A stretch of DNA of 64,000 nucleotides from Promethearchaeati archaeon (lineage in GTDB: Archaea; Asgardarchaeota; Heimdallarchaeia; Heimdallarchaeales; Heimdallarchaeaceae). Every line of letters starts with the position of its first letter. Position 1 is the stretch's first letter. The stretch covers positions 1 through 64,000 of the forward strand of contig JABLTJ010000003.1 of NCBI GenBank assembly GCA_013166775.1, in the 5' to 3' direction. Position numbers and translations under genes: made by a program. Of the stretch, positions 51,675 through 60,639 are shown piece by piece. The notes under the pieces are model-generated. The model was not told the DNA's origin. It saw only the letters and a list, made by a program, of their open reading frames with translations, and did no database searches.

Positions 51675-53449
51675 TGGTGAATATAACTATAAACGATCAA
51701 GAATATGATATTGAAGAAGGAAAAACAATTCTTGAAGCTGCTCAAGCAATGGGATTGGAAATACCGACTCTGTGCTATCATAAAGCTCTTAGTCCGTATG
51801 GTGCTTGTCGTCTATGTACTGTAGAAATTGAACTCAACGGAAGAACAATGTATCAAGCTTCATGCCAATATCTCGTTGAAGAAGGTATGAACATTCAAAC
51901 TGAGAGTGAACGAGTTGTTAATGGCCGTAAGAAGATGATTGAACTTCTTCTAGCAAGAGCTCCGGAAGCAGAAGATATTTTGGATCTTGCTTATAAATAT
52001 GGTGTCAAAGATACAAGATTCTTAAAGGAATTTGATGACGTCTGTATTTTATGTGGTCTTTGTATTCGTGTCTGTCATGATAGAATGGGTTTCAAAGCTA
52101 TTGAATTCATTAACCGTGGAATCGAAAGAAAAGTCAGCCTACCCTTTGAAGATTTCCATGAAGTTTGCAGAACTTGTGGTTCCTGTTCAACATACTGCCC
52201 AACAGGTGCTAAAGCAGTGCAACTAGAAAATCTCACACATCATACTCCAAGACCAATATTATCAGAATTTGATCAAGGATTAGCAACTAGACCAGCAGTT
52301 TATACACCATTTCCACAGGCTGTACCAAAAATCCCAGTAATTGACAGAAATAATTGCATACACTTCCAGACTGGTGAATGTAAGATTTGTCAAGATGTAT
52401 GTGAACCTGATGCTATAAATTATGAACAAGAAGATGAAATTGTAGAAAGGGAAGTAGGAGCAATCGTCGTTACTACAGGTTTTGATCCTTTTGATCCTAA
52501 CAGACTACCTCAATATGGTTATGGAAAATATCCTAATGTAATAACTTCATTAGAATTTGAGAGAATCTCAAGTGCAAGTGGTCCAACAGAAGGTGAAATC
52601 ATTTTCCCAGGAGTTACTGAAATAAAAAGTGCTGCAATTCTCCATTGTATAGGTAGTAGAGATGAAAACACAAACAGATACTGTTCCAGACTCTGTTGTA
52701 TGAATGCCCTCAAAGCTGCGAATCTTATAAGAGATAAATTACCAGATTCTCATGTTTATGAATTTTATATAGACATTAGAGCTGCAGGTAAAGGGTATGA
52801 GGAATATTATCAAAAGATGCTTAGAAGTGATATACGAATTATAAGAGGAAAAGTAGCTGAAATCACCAACATTCCAGATTTGCCTGAAGATGAAGGACGG
52901 TTAACTGTAGTAGCAGAAGACACTCTTCTTGGAGCAATTTTGAGAGTACCAGTTGATCTTGTGATTCTAATGGTTGGTATTGAACCCAAAAAAGATGCTA
53001 GAGATTTAGCCCATATACTCCATTTACCATGTACTGAAGAAGGATTCTATAATGAAAAGCATCCAAAGCTAGCACCAACTGAAACTGTTATAGAAGGAAT
53101 CCATGTAGCTGGTGCATGTCAATTTCCAAAGGATGTACCTGATTCTGTAGCGCAAGGAGAATCTGCTGCAGCTGCTGTTCTTTCAAAGATTGCAAGAGGA
53201 GAATATATTACGGAACCAACGAAAGCTGAAATAGTGGACGATCATTGTTCTGGATGTAGAAACTGTATAGGATTATGCCCCTATTTGGCAATAAGCTTTG
53301 ATGAGGAAGAGGAAATTGCAAAGATAGATTCAGCTCTTTGCCAAGGATGTGGAGTCTGTGTAGCCAGTTGTCCATCTGGAGCAATAATTCACAGAGGTTA
53401 TACTGACAAACAGATCTTTGCGGAAATTGAAGGAGTACTAGAAAGGTGA
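51674..53449 (+). CDS. NuoG-N-like iron-sulfur domain fused to C-terminal half of HdrA
   Basis: 591 residues. Residues 1-78 are a 2Fe-2S domain (C34, C45, C48, C64). Residues 85-180 have two ferredoxin motifs, CILCGLCIRVC (124-134) and CRTCGSCSTYC (165-175); the usual NuoG His-Cys3 cluster before them is absent. From about 195 it is HdrA's C-terminal half: FDQGLATRPAVYTPFPQAVP, CKICQDVC, VGAIVVTTGFDPFDP, VDLVILMVGIEP, and GIHVAGACQFPKDVPDSVAQG (FAD contacts). Two 4Fe-4S motifs end it (CSGCRNCIGLCP and CQGCGVCVASCP). It complements the HdrA N-terminal half encoded at 48491. Follows AGGAGTGGTG. Confidence 0.9.
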   Translation: MVNITINDQEYDIEEGKTILEAAQAMGLEIPTLCYHKALSPYGACRLCTVEIELNGRTMYQASCQYLVEEGMNIQTESERVVNGRKKMIELLLARAPEAEDILDLAYKYGVKDTRFLKEFDDVCILCGLCIRVCHDRMGFKAIEFINRGIERKVSLPFEDFHEVCRTCGSCSTYCPTGAKAVQLENLTHHTPRPILSEFDQGLATRPAVYTPFPQAVPKIPVIDRNNCIHFQTGECKICQDVCEPDAINYEQEDEIVEREVGAIVVTTGFDPFDPNRLPQYGYGKYPNVITSLEFERISSASGPTEGEIIFPGVTEIKSAAILHCIGSRDENTNRYCSRLCCMNALKAANLIRDKLPDSHVYEFYIDIRAAGKGYEEYYQKMLRSDIRIIRGKVAEITNIPDLPEDEGRLTVVAEDTLLGAILRVPVDLVILMVGIEPKKDARDLAHILHLPCTEEGFYNEKHPKLAPTETVIEGIHVAGACQFPKDVPDSVAQGESAAAAVLSKIARGEYITEPTKAEIVDDHCSGCRNCIGLCPYLAISFDEEEEIAKIDSALCQGCGVCVASCPSGAIIHRGYTDKQIFAEIEGVLER

Positions 53450-53454
53450 TGAAA

Positions 53455-53931
53455 ATGGTAGTAACAGATGAAAAAACTATTGAAAATACTGATTGGGAAC
53501 CGAGGATTGTAGGATTCTTATGCCGGTGGTGTTCATATGCTGGTGCAGATCTTGCAGGTATAAGTAGACTAGATTACCCACCAAATTCCATCTTTATTAA
53601 AGTACCTTGCACAGGACGTGTCGATCCTACTTTCGTATTGAAAGCTTTTGCTGATGGAGCTGATGCAGTATTCATATCTGGATGCCATCTAGGCGATTGT
53701 CATTATATCGAAGGAAATTACAAAACTATGCGACGATTTGAAATACTCAAAGAAACACTAAAGCAATTGGGTATACATGAGAGAAGGTTTCAACTGACAT
53801 GGATATCAGCATCTGAAGCCCAGAAATTAAAAGAATTTCTCACAAGTATGACATCTTCAATAAAAGAATTAGGACCTATACAATTGCCGATTTTAGCACC
53901 TTTACAAAAGGAGGATAAACAAGATGACTGA
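53455..53931 (+). CDS. mvhD: MvhD-like 2Fe-2S subunit
   Basis: About 158 residues of the MvhD/FrhD-related family: IVGFLCRWCSYAGADLAG near the start and GADAVFISGCHLGDCHY in the middle, with PCTGRVDP between, the cysteines that hold the 2Fe-2S cluster linking hydrogenase to HdrA. Length fits MvhD. Starts at 53449 (overlapping the previous TGA) and 53455 (after AAGGTGA) are both possible; the second has a better-placed ribosome site. The next gene overlaps the end by eight bases. Confidence 0.9.
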   Translation: MVVTDEKTIENTDWEPRIVGFLCRWCSYAGADLAGISRLDYPPNSIFIKVPCTGRVDPTFVLKAFADGADAVFISGCHLGDCHYIEGNYKTMRRFEILKETLKQLGIHERRFQLTWISASEAQKLKEFLTSMTSSIKELGPIQLPILAPLQKEDKQDD

Positions 53932-54880
53932 GAAACTCAAACTAGCCTTCTATTGGGCAGCGAGTTGTGGTGGCTGTGAAGTAGCTATCTTGGATATTGA
54001 TGAAAAAGTCCTTGATGTAGTAGCAATCGCTGATATTGTGTTCTGGCCAGTAGCCATTGATATTAAATACAATGATGTAAGAGCTATGGACGACAAAAGC
54101 ATTGATGTCACCTTCTTTAATGGTTCGATAAGAACTGAAGAGAATGCTGAACTAGCTCGATTATTGAGAGCAAAATCAAAAACATTGGTTGCATTTGGTT
54201 CCTGTTCTTGCTATGGTGGAGTTATAGGTTTAGGAAATCTTTCCTCTAAAGAGGAGTTGTTACATCGAGCCTATATTACAAGTGATTCAACTGATAATCC
54301 TGAGCAGATAAAACCTCAGCTTCATTACAAGGAAGTTCATATTCCTGATGTTCTACCAGCTAATTATGCTTTGGATCAGGTTGTAGATGTTGATTATTAC
54401 TTACCAGGATGTCCACCAAAAGATACACTAGTTTGGAGTGCTATAGAAGCCATTGCTTCTGGAAATCTTCCTGCTAAGGGTGCTGTTTTAGCTCCCAATC
54501 TTACTGTATGCCATGATTGTCCTCGAGAGAAACATGATGAACGAACAATTAAGGAATTCAAAAGAGTTTATAACTTCCAACCTGATGAAACAAAATGTCT
54601 TCTGGAACAAGGTTTAATCTGTATGGGACCTGCTACACGTTCAGGTTGCGATGCTTCTTGTGTTTCTGTAAATATGCCATGTCGAGGTTGTATGGGACCA
54701 ACAGATCAAGTATTTGACCAAGGAGCTAAGATGATTTCCGTGTTAGGAGGACTAATAGATTCTGATGATCCTGAAGAAGTTAAAGAAATAGTTAGTACTA
54801 TAGTTGATCCAGTTGGAACTTTATACTATTTTGGAGTATCCAAGTCTCTAATTAAGCAAAGTGGTGTTAAAAGGAGGTAA
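53924..54880 (+). CDS. mvhG: Group 3c-type [NiFe] hydrogenase small subunit
   Basis: 318 residues. The proximal cluster region is ASCGGCEVAILDI (C15, C18) with FGSCSCYGG and YYLPGCPP; the distal half has CHDCPREKHD, CLLEQGLICMGPATRSGCDASC and CRGCMGP for the medial and distal 4Fe-4S clusters. No signal peptide, so the enzyme is cytoplasmic. MvhG transfers electrons from the NiFe site to MvhD. Start at the ATG after AAGGAGGATAAAC. Ends just before the large-subunit gene. Confidence 0.94.
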   Translation: MTEKLKLAFYWAASCGGCEVAILDIDEKVLDVVAIADIVFWPVAIDIKYNDVRAMDDKSIDVTFFNGSIRTEENAELARLLRAKSKTLVAFGSCSCYGGVIGLGNLSSKEELLHRAYITSDSTDNPEQIKPQLHYKEVHIPDVLPANYALDQVVDVDYYLPGCPPKDTLVWSAIEAIASGNLPAKGAVLAPNLTVCHDCPREKHDERTIKEFKRVYNFQPDETKCLLEQGLICMGPATRSGCDASCVSVNMPCRGCMGPTDQVFDQGAKMISVLGGLIDSDDPEEVKEIVSTIVDPVGTLYYFGVSKSLIKQSGVKRR

Positions 54881-54884
54881 AATA

Positions 54885-56339
54885 ATGACAGAAAAAACAG
54901 TAAAACATATTGTTATTGATCCAGTAACTCGTCTAGAAGGGCATGCCAAAATTGACATTATTCTAGATGATAAAGGAAAGATAGAAGATGTATACTTACA
55001 AGTACCAGAATTCAGAGGATTTGAAAAATTCTGTGAAGGTAGAAGAGTGGAAGAGCTTCCAAGAATAACACCAAAAATCTGTGGTGTTTGTCCTATGGCA
55101 CATCATATGGCATCTGCAAAAGCGTTAGATATGGCATTTGGGGTTGAACCAACATCAGTTGCTCATAAACTTAGAGAGCTTATGTACAATGCCTATGTAT
55201 TTGAGGATCATACACTTGCCTTCTATTTCCTACAAGCTCCAGATTTTGTAGTTGGTCCATCAGCACCTCCAGCTGAGAGGAATATTCTAGGAGTTATAGC
55301 TAAAGTAGGTGTAGATATTGGAAAGGAAGTCATAAAACATCGAGCTTATGGACAACAAATGTTACAGATTCTTACTGGAAGTAAAATCTTTCCAGCAGTT
55401 GCAATTCCAGGTGGAGTTAGCAAAGGATTATCCGAAGAAGACAGAGACAAAATGATACCTTGGGCTGAGAGTTGTGTTGAGTTTTCAAAATTTACACAAC
55501 AGTTATTGCATGATGTAGTTCTCGAAAACAAAGATTATGTAGACTTGATTCTCTCTGATACATACAATCTGAAAGCATATAATATGGGACTAGTTGATGA
55601 GAATAACAAAATCAACTTCTATGATGGACAAATTAGAGTTACATCTCCTGAAGATAAGGAATTTGTAAAATTTGAATCCAAAGATTATCTAGAACACGTT
55701 GCTGAAGTACCAATCCCACATAGTTATGTCAAACGAACTTATCTCAAGAAATTAGGTTTGGAAAATGGATTATATCGAGCTGGACCTCTAGCAAGATTGA
55801 ATGCATCAGAAGGTATGACTACACCTTTAGCACAAAAAGAATACGAGAAATTCTATAGTGTTTTAGGAGGAAAACCAGCAAATCAAACCCTAGCTTACAA
55901 TTGGGCACGCGTAATTGAACAGCTCTATGCTGCTGAAAGAGTTCTTGAATTATTGAATGATCCAGAAATTACAAGTGATGATTTCAGAACCTTAGCAACA
56001 GAAGTACCAACTGAAGGAGTCGGTGTAGTTGAAGCATGCAGAGGAACACTTTATCATCATTACAAATGTGATGAGAAAGGATTGGCTAAGGAGGTAAACC
56101 TAATTGTGGCTACAACTAATAATAAATTTGCATTAGAGAAATCAGTCGAAAAAGCTGCTAGAGGTTTAATAGAATCAGAGCAACCAGATCAAGGAATACT
56201 GAATATGGTAGAAATGTCATTCAGAGCTTATGATCCTTGTATGGCTTGTGCAACACATTCTCTGCCAGGAAAAATGCCATTGACTATCAATCTTTATGAT
56301 AAGAACAAAAATCTTTTACGTAAAATTCAAAGGAAATAA
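54885..56339 (+). CDS. mvhA: Group 3c-type [NiFe] hydrogenase large subunit
   Basis: 484 residues. The active-site cysteines are in ICGVCP (C66, C69) and DPCMACATH (C452, C455), and the conserved Glu sits in TRLEGH (E18). A 26-residue tail follows the His of DPCMACATH, so processing by a maturation endopeptidase is expected. No such protease or Hyp gene is in the window. The ATG at 54885 follows AAGGAGGT. Last gene of the operon. Confidence 0.95.
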   Translation: MTEKTVKHIVIDPVTRLEGHAKIDIILDDKGKIEDVYLQVPEFRGFEKFCEGRRVEELPRITPKICGVCPMAHHMASAKALDMAFGVEPTSVAHKLRELMYNAYVFEDHTLAFYFLQAPDFVVGPSAPPAERNILGVIAKVGVDIGKEVIKHRAYGQQMLQILTGSKIFPAVAIPGGVSKGLSEEDRDKMIPWAESCVEFSKFTQQLLHDVVLENKDYVDLILSDTYNLKAYNMGLVDENNKINFYDGQIRVTSPEDKEFVKFESKDYLEHVAEVPIPHSYVKRTYLKKLGLENGLYRAGPLARLNASEGMTTPLAQKEYEKFYSVLGGKPANQTLAYNWARVIEQLYAAERVLELLNDPEITSDDFRTLATEVPTEGVGVVEACRGTLYHHYKCDEKGLAKEVNLIVATTNNKFALEKSVEKAARGLIESEQPDQGILNMVEMSFRAYDPCMACATHSLPGKMPLTINLYDKNKNLLRKIQRK

Positions 56340-56372
56340 ACCTTTTCTCTTTTCTTTCTTTTATTTTTAATA
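56340..56372 (+). terminator. T-rich terminator after hydrogenase operon
   Basis: Pyrimidine/T-rich run (CCTTTTCTCTTTTCTTTC...) directly after the mvhA stop fits termination of the nine-gene operon. Confidence 0.5.
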
Positions 56373-56424
56373 TTCAAAGATTTGTAAAGTGAAATTTATT
56401 AAGGATGGTATCATTCTTTAGTCA

Positions 56425-58092
56425 ATGAAAGTAAGAAGGTTTCTGAAGACTTTACTCTTATTAGTATTGATTCTTAATCTGAGATCAGTTAATACAATAC
56501 TATCCAATGCAGGAATTGTAAAGGAACAGAATAATTCTTCTTATATCTGGTTATGGGAAGAATTGTATGGAGCTCCAAGTAATATTCCTGGAGAAGACGT
56601 TGTTTTCTGGGGAGAGAGCTTAGGACCTTATCATAATTATACTGAAATGGTAAACAAACTAGTGTCATTAAACGAAAGTTTCCCAGAGATTGTTGATTTG
56701 TTCTCACTTGGCAAGACATGGAGAGGAAACGAAATATGGTGTGTAAAATTAACAAATGAAACAATTACAACTGCAAAATCTGAATACTACATTGTAGGTA
56801 ATCATCATGCACGCGAATTAATCTCTGTAGAAAACTCCCTCTACTTTCTAGATAGAATTATTTATGAGACACAATTTGGTAATTTCACTAATCTTCTTTC
56901 TAACAAGGAACTATATGTTATACCTATGTTAAATCCTGATGGTTTATCAATTATACACACTTTTCCAGAACAAAGAAAAAATCTTCGTGAAATTGATGAC
57001 GATGAGGATGGCACGGTTATTGATGAGTATGAGATTGTATATTTTTGGAATACTACATCAAATACCTCTGAAAAGATAGAAATAGACCTTGATGGAGATT
57101 CCTTTCAAGGAGAGGATTTACCAGGAGGTGTAGATTTAAATCGAAATTATCTTGCTTTTTGGGATGTTTCAGGTGGGTCATCCCCTGTAAAGGTAGAATC
57201 AACTTATCGTGGAGAAGCTCCATTCAGTGAGAATGAAACGCAGATAATTAGGAATTTCATGCGAGGACATTTCTTTAACTTAGCAGTGAGTCTTCATAGT
57301 GGGATCCAAGCAATTATTTCTCCTTGGGGGTATAATAGTTCATATCCTATCGCTGATGGTGATGAATTTCAAGCTCTTCTTTCAGAATTAAAAAGCATTA
57401 CACTTTTACCACTCTGGGAAGAAATTCCTGGAAATTATAATGCTTCAGGAACCTGGGATGATTATTGTTACTTGTATCATGATATTATGTGTTTCACACT
57501 AGAAACATATGGTGCTTTTCCATCGGGTTCATTTTTTGATGATTACAATCCTTCTGGTGATCAAATCATAGCAAATTGTGAAATGGTTTTCCCAGCTTTA
57601 ACTTATTTGGCAATGGAACCTCAGCTCACATACTCAAATACACCTCCATCTCTTGATGTTACAAATCCATCAAGAGAGAATCAAGTGTTTGATAATTATA
57701 CTATTAGATGGTCTATGAATGATATTGAAGAAGATTCTCTAAACTGTTCAGTACTTGTTTCTAGAAATGGTTGGAATTGGACAGTATTAGCTTCAAATAT
57801 TATTGGAAGTACATCCATATTCTGGGATGTCACAGATGTTACTCCAGGGTCATATTATTTGAAAGTTGCAGTTTCAGATGGAGAAAACTGGATTTTTGAT
57901 GTAAGTGATATAAAGCTAAATGTAAAAAAAGAACCACCCAAATCCAGAGCTTCTTTCTGGATTTTAGCTGTTTTTATAGGAACTTCTGCTGTTGTGTATC
58001 TATTCTTCTATATCAGAAAAACAAAAAAGATAGGAAAAGATTGGGAACCTGATTCATATAAAGAATCTCAAGCAGAAAAAAAGAAAAAATAA
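56425..58092 (+). CDS. Secreted M14-family carboxypeptidase
   Basis: 555 residues. Signal peptide (LKTLLLLVLILNLRSV), then a zinc carboxypeptidase. Zn ligands are in HHARELIS (HxxE) and SLHSG, with VDLNRNY for the substrate-binding Asn-Arg pair and the catalytic Glu in CFTLETYGA. A Ca-site-like acidic loop (DLDGDSFQGEDLPGG) precedes VDLNRNY. Residues 410-510 form a beta-domain, and a single membrane helix (FWILAVFIGTSAVVYLFF) with a basic tail anchors it. Should trim external peptides from the C-terminus. It is monocistronic. Confidence 0.9.
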   Translation: MKVRRFLKTLLLLVLILNLRSVNTILSNAGIVKEQNNSSYIWLWEELYGAPSNIPGEDVVFWGESLGPYHNYTEMVNKLVSLNESFPEIVDLFSLGKTWRGNEIWCVKLTNETITTAKSEYYIVGNHHARELISVENSLYFLDRIIYETQFGNFTNLLSNKELYVIPMLNPDGLSIIHTFPEQRKNLREIDDDEDGTVIDEYEIVYFWNTTSNTSEKIEIDLDGDSFQGEDLPGGVDLNRNYLAFWDVSGGSSPVKVESTYRGEAPFSENETQIIRNFMRGHFFNLAVSLHSGIQAIISPWGYNSSYPIADGDEFQALLSELKSITLLPLWEEIPGNYNASGTWDDYCYLYHDIMCFTLETYGAFPSGSFFDDYNPSGDQIIANCEMVFPALTYLAMEPQLTYSNTPPSLDVTNPSRENQVFDNYTIRWSMNDIEEDSLNCSVLVSRNGWNWTVLASNIIGSTSIFWDVTDVTPGSYYLKVAVSDGENWIFDVSDIKLNVKKEPPKSRASFWILAVFIGTSAVVYLFFYIRKTKKIGKDWEPDSYKESQAEKKKK

Positions 58093-58181
58093 TTCATTTT
58101 GAAATATCTCTGCAACTAGCAAATTTTTTAAAGAGGGGAACACACTAGATATTATTAGTGGAATGGTTCAAAGGGGTTTGA

Positions 58182-59264
58182 ATGTATATTTATATCAAGT
58201 ACATTGCTGCTATTGCTTTAGTTTGCGGTGGATTCATAACTGTTTATTGGGGAAGGAGAAGACAGAATCCCTTTTATCTGTCTTGGTCTCTATTCTTAAT
58301 CTCCTATGGAATTTTCTCAATAGTTGATACCTTAGAAAGTATGTATGAAACTATTCTTCTTTACCGAATTCTACTGATTTTTCAGTCATTTGCTTGGATT
58401 TCACTTTTTGCTGCAAGTTTAGAGCAATCAATGATTACAACTCCTAGGGCAAGCAAAATTGTTGCTATAAGCTTGGGAGTCTTTGTCTTATATTTCATTA
58501 TCATACCCCTAAATCCTATTGTTAATGAATTTAAGACTCTAACTATTTCAATCTACAATAAAATTTATACAGACATTTATGGTTTTATTTTTGCTTTTTT
58601 TATCTTAATTAGTGCCTTTCTGCTGATCAATGTTTTCAAGAGATATTTGAAGTTAGCATCAATATCAAAGAAAAAAAGGTTGAAAGTGAAGAGAGATGTT
58701 ACTTTAGTATTTATTCTGATGCTTATAGGTTTAGCATTTCTAGTTCTAATTAGACGCAGATTGGATGTAAACAATCTTGAATATTTTGAATTGGTAGATG
58801 TAATCTACTCATTTGTTGTTGTTCTAACAGTAGCTCTATATCAAAGCCAATCTATGTCTCATGGAATAGAAACTATCTTAGTTGTTGATAAAGAAGGAAA
58901 TCCTCTGTTAGGATACTCTCCCATTAGAAGCAGAAGAATTTCTTTTGAAGAAAAAATAATTGCAGCTGCTGGGTATTTAGCTGGTCTATTTAATTTCATA
59001 CATAACTATGTTGCAACAACTAGTGATGAACAGTTCAAAGAGATGAGAACAACATCTTCAACATTCTCATTTTATGCTAGTGAAAAGATTTTCATGATTA
59101 TACAAACAAAGATATCAAGTCACTTACTTGAAAAAACAGCTAATAATATTATGGGGGAAATTAATACTATCTTAAAAGATTTTCAAGCTAACCAAATGCC
59201 AACAGAGGAGCAATTAAGTAAAATAATAAAAAAACTAGAAAAGAACTTCTATTTAATGGCCTAG
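58182..59264 (+). CDS. Multi-helix membrane protein with roadblock/longin-like tail
   Basis: 360 residues. The first 225 contain about seven membrane helices (for example YIAAIALVCGGFITVYWG and IYGFIFAFFILISAFLLINVF). The C-terminal 130 residues are soluble: IETILVVDKEGNPLLGYSP starts a strand-hairpin, and later GYLAGLFNFIHNYVAT and FYASEKIFMIIQTK follow. The order matches a roadblock/LC7 or longin-type fold, which is inferred. Such a domain would be a landing pad for a small GTPase on the membrane. Not a named family. Confidence 0.65.
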   Translation: MYIYIKYIAAIALVCGGFITVYWGRRRQNPFYLSWSLFLISYGIFSIVDTLESMYETILLYRILLIFQSFAWISLFAASLEQSMITTPRASKIVAISLGVFVLYFIIIPLNPIVNEFKTLTISIYNKIYTDIYGFIFAFFILISAFLLINVFKRYLKLASISKKKRLKVKRDVTLVFILMLIGLAFLVLIRRRLDVNNLEYFELVDVIYSFVVVLTVALYQSQSMSHGIETILVVDKEGNPLLGYSPIRSRRISFEEKIIAAAGYLAGLFNFIHNYVATTSDEQFKEMRTTSSTFSFYASEKIFMIIQTKISSHLLEKTANNIMGEINTILKDFQANQMPTEEQLSKIIKKLEKNFYLMA

Positions 59265-59318
59265 GTTTTCAAGATTTTTCAGTAACTTTATATTAATGCT
59301 TGAATAAATGAAATAGTA

Positions 59319-60638
59319 ATGTATTCTCTTGCATTTGTTGTAGGAACTAGACCCGAAATTACTAAGATAGCTCCTGTAATTCTTGAAGCAGAGAACAGGA
59401 ACCTTTCATTTACTATTATTCACACAGGACAACATTATGACAAAGAGATGTCCGATCAATTCTTTGATGTGCTTGAACTTAGAAAACCAGATTTTAATTT
59501 GGGAGTTCAAGCTAAGCAAACAAATCAGCAATTAGGAGACATGATTAAAAAATTAGGTGAATTATTTCTAGAACTTTCTCCAAATATAGTCTTAGCTGTA
59601 GGAGATACTGTAAGTGTTTTAGCTGCTTGTTTAGCTAGTGTAAACAATCAGATTCCTTTCGGACATATTGAATCAGGTCTAAGGTCTTATGATAATACAA
59701 TGCCAGAAGAAATAAACAGAAGGATAGTAGATAGTGTATCTTCAATTCTATTTGCTCCATCTCAAAGAGCAGTTGTAAATTTACTCTATGAAGGAATAGA
59801 TGCAGAGAGAATACACTTTGTAGGAAATACAATTGTTGATTCAATACAAATTTTTGGGGATAAAATTAAGCAAGAAATACCTTCCCAAGCAAGTGAATTA
59901 TTAAAGAAAACACAAAGAGATTTTATCATTTGCACAATTCATAGAGTTAGTAATGTTGAAAATGAAACCAACCTTAAAGAAATAGTAGAGACTTTAGAGG
60001 AAATTAAGGACACCTCGATTATTTTCTTGCTACATCCACGAACTGCAAATAAATTAGAAGAATTTAAACTCATGTCACAATTCAAGAGTATTGAAAATAT
60101 GTTGCTATCTTCACCAATAGATTACTTCTCAATACTAAGCCTAATGAGAAATGAACGTTGTAAGCTAATACTCACTGATTCCGGAGGATTGCAAGAAGAA
60201 GCTGCGTTTTTGAAAATCCCATGTATAACTCTAAGACCAAATACTGAAAGACCTGAAACAGTTGAACAAGAAATAAATAAGCTAGTCAGAATAAAAAAGG
60301 ATGAAATTATAAACACCATAAAACAGACATTGGGTGATGTAAATATCAAGCGGAAATTTGATGAATTCATTTTTCCCTATGGAGATGGAAATTCCAGAAA
60401 GAAAATACTAGATATTATTGAGAACAACTTGGATAATCTATCTTTCATATCTCCTGAAATGTATTCCAGTGGATCCAAATCTTTTTTCCTTATAGAAATC
60501 AAGACTAAAATAAGTAGTTCAATTGTTGAAAACAAATTCAATTGCACTATTACTCTAGTATATGATGAGAGAGGGCAACCTATACCTATTCCAGATGAAC
60601 TACAAAAAGGGTATTGGATAAGAGTCTCAGTCAAATGA
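59319..60638 (+). CDS. wecB: UDP-N-acetylglucosamine 2-epimerase with C-terminal extension
   Basis: Converts UDP-GlcNAc to UDP-ManNAc for cell-surface glycans. The family is recognised by VGTRPEITKIAPVI, HTGQHYDKEMSDQFF, HIESGLRSYDNTMPEEINRR, FVGNTIVDSI, and the DSGGLQEEA motif near residue 288. Members are usually 360-380 residues; here the last 70 residues (from about 370) form an added beta-rich segment (FFLIEIKTKISSSI, then FNCTITLVYDERGQPIP). The addition's role is unknown. Confidence 0.92.
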   Translation: MYSLAFVVGTRPEITKIAPVILEAENRNLSFTIIHTGQHYDKEMSDQFFDVLELRKPDFNLGVQAKQTNQQLGDMIKKLGELFLELSPNIVLAVGDTVSVLAACLASVNNQIPFGHIESGLRSYDNTMPEEINRRIVDSVSSILFAPSQRAVVNLLYEGIDAERIHFVGNTIVDSIQIFGDKIKQEIPSQASELLKKTQRDFIICTIHRVSNVENETNLKEIVETLEEIKDTSIIFLLHPRTANKLEEFKLMSQFKSIENMLLSSPIDYFSILSLMRNERCKLILTDSGGLQEEAAFLKIPCITLRPNTERPETVEQEINKLVRIKKDEIINTIKQTLGDVNIKRKFDEFIFPYGDGNSRKKILDIIENNLDNLSFISPEMYSSGSKSFFLIEIKTKISSSIVENKFNCTITLVYDERGQPIPIPDELQKGYWIRVSVK

Positions 60639-60639
60639 A

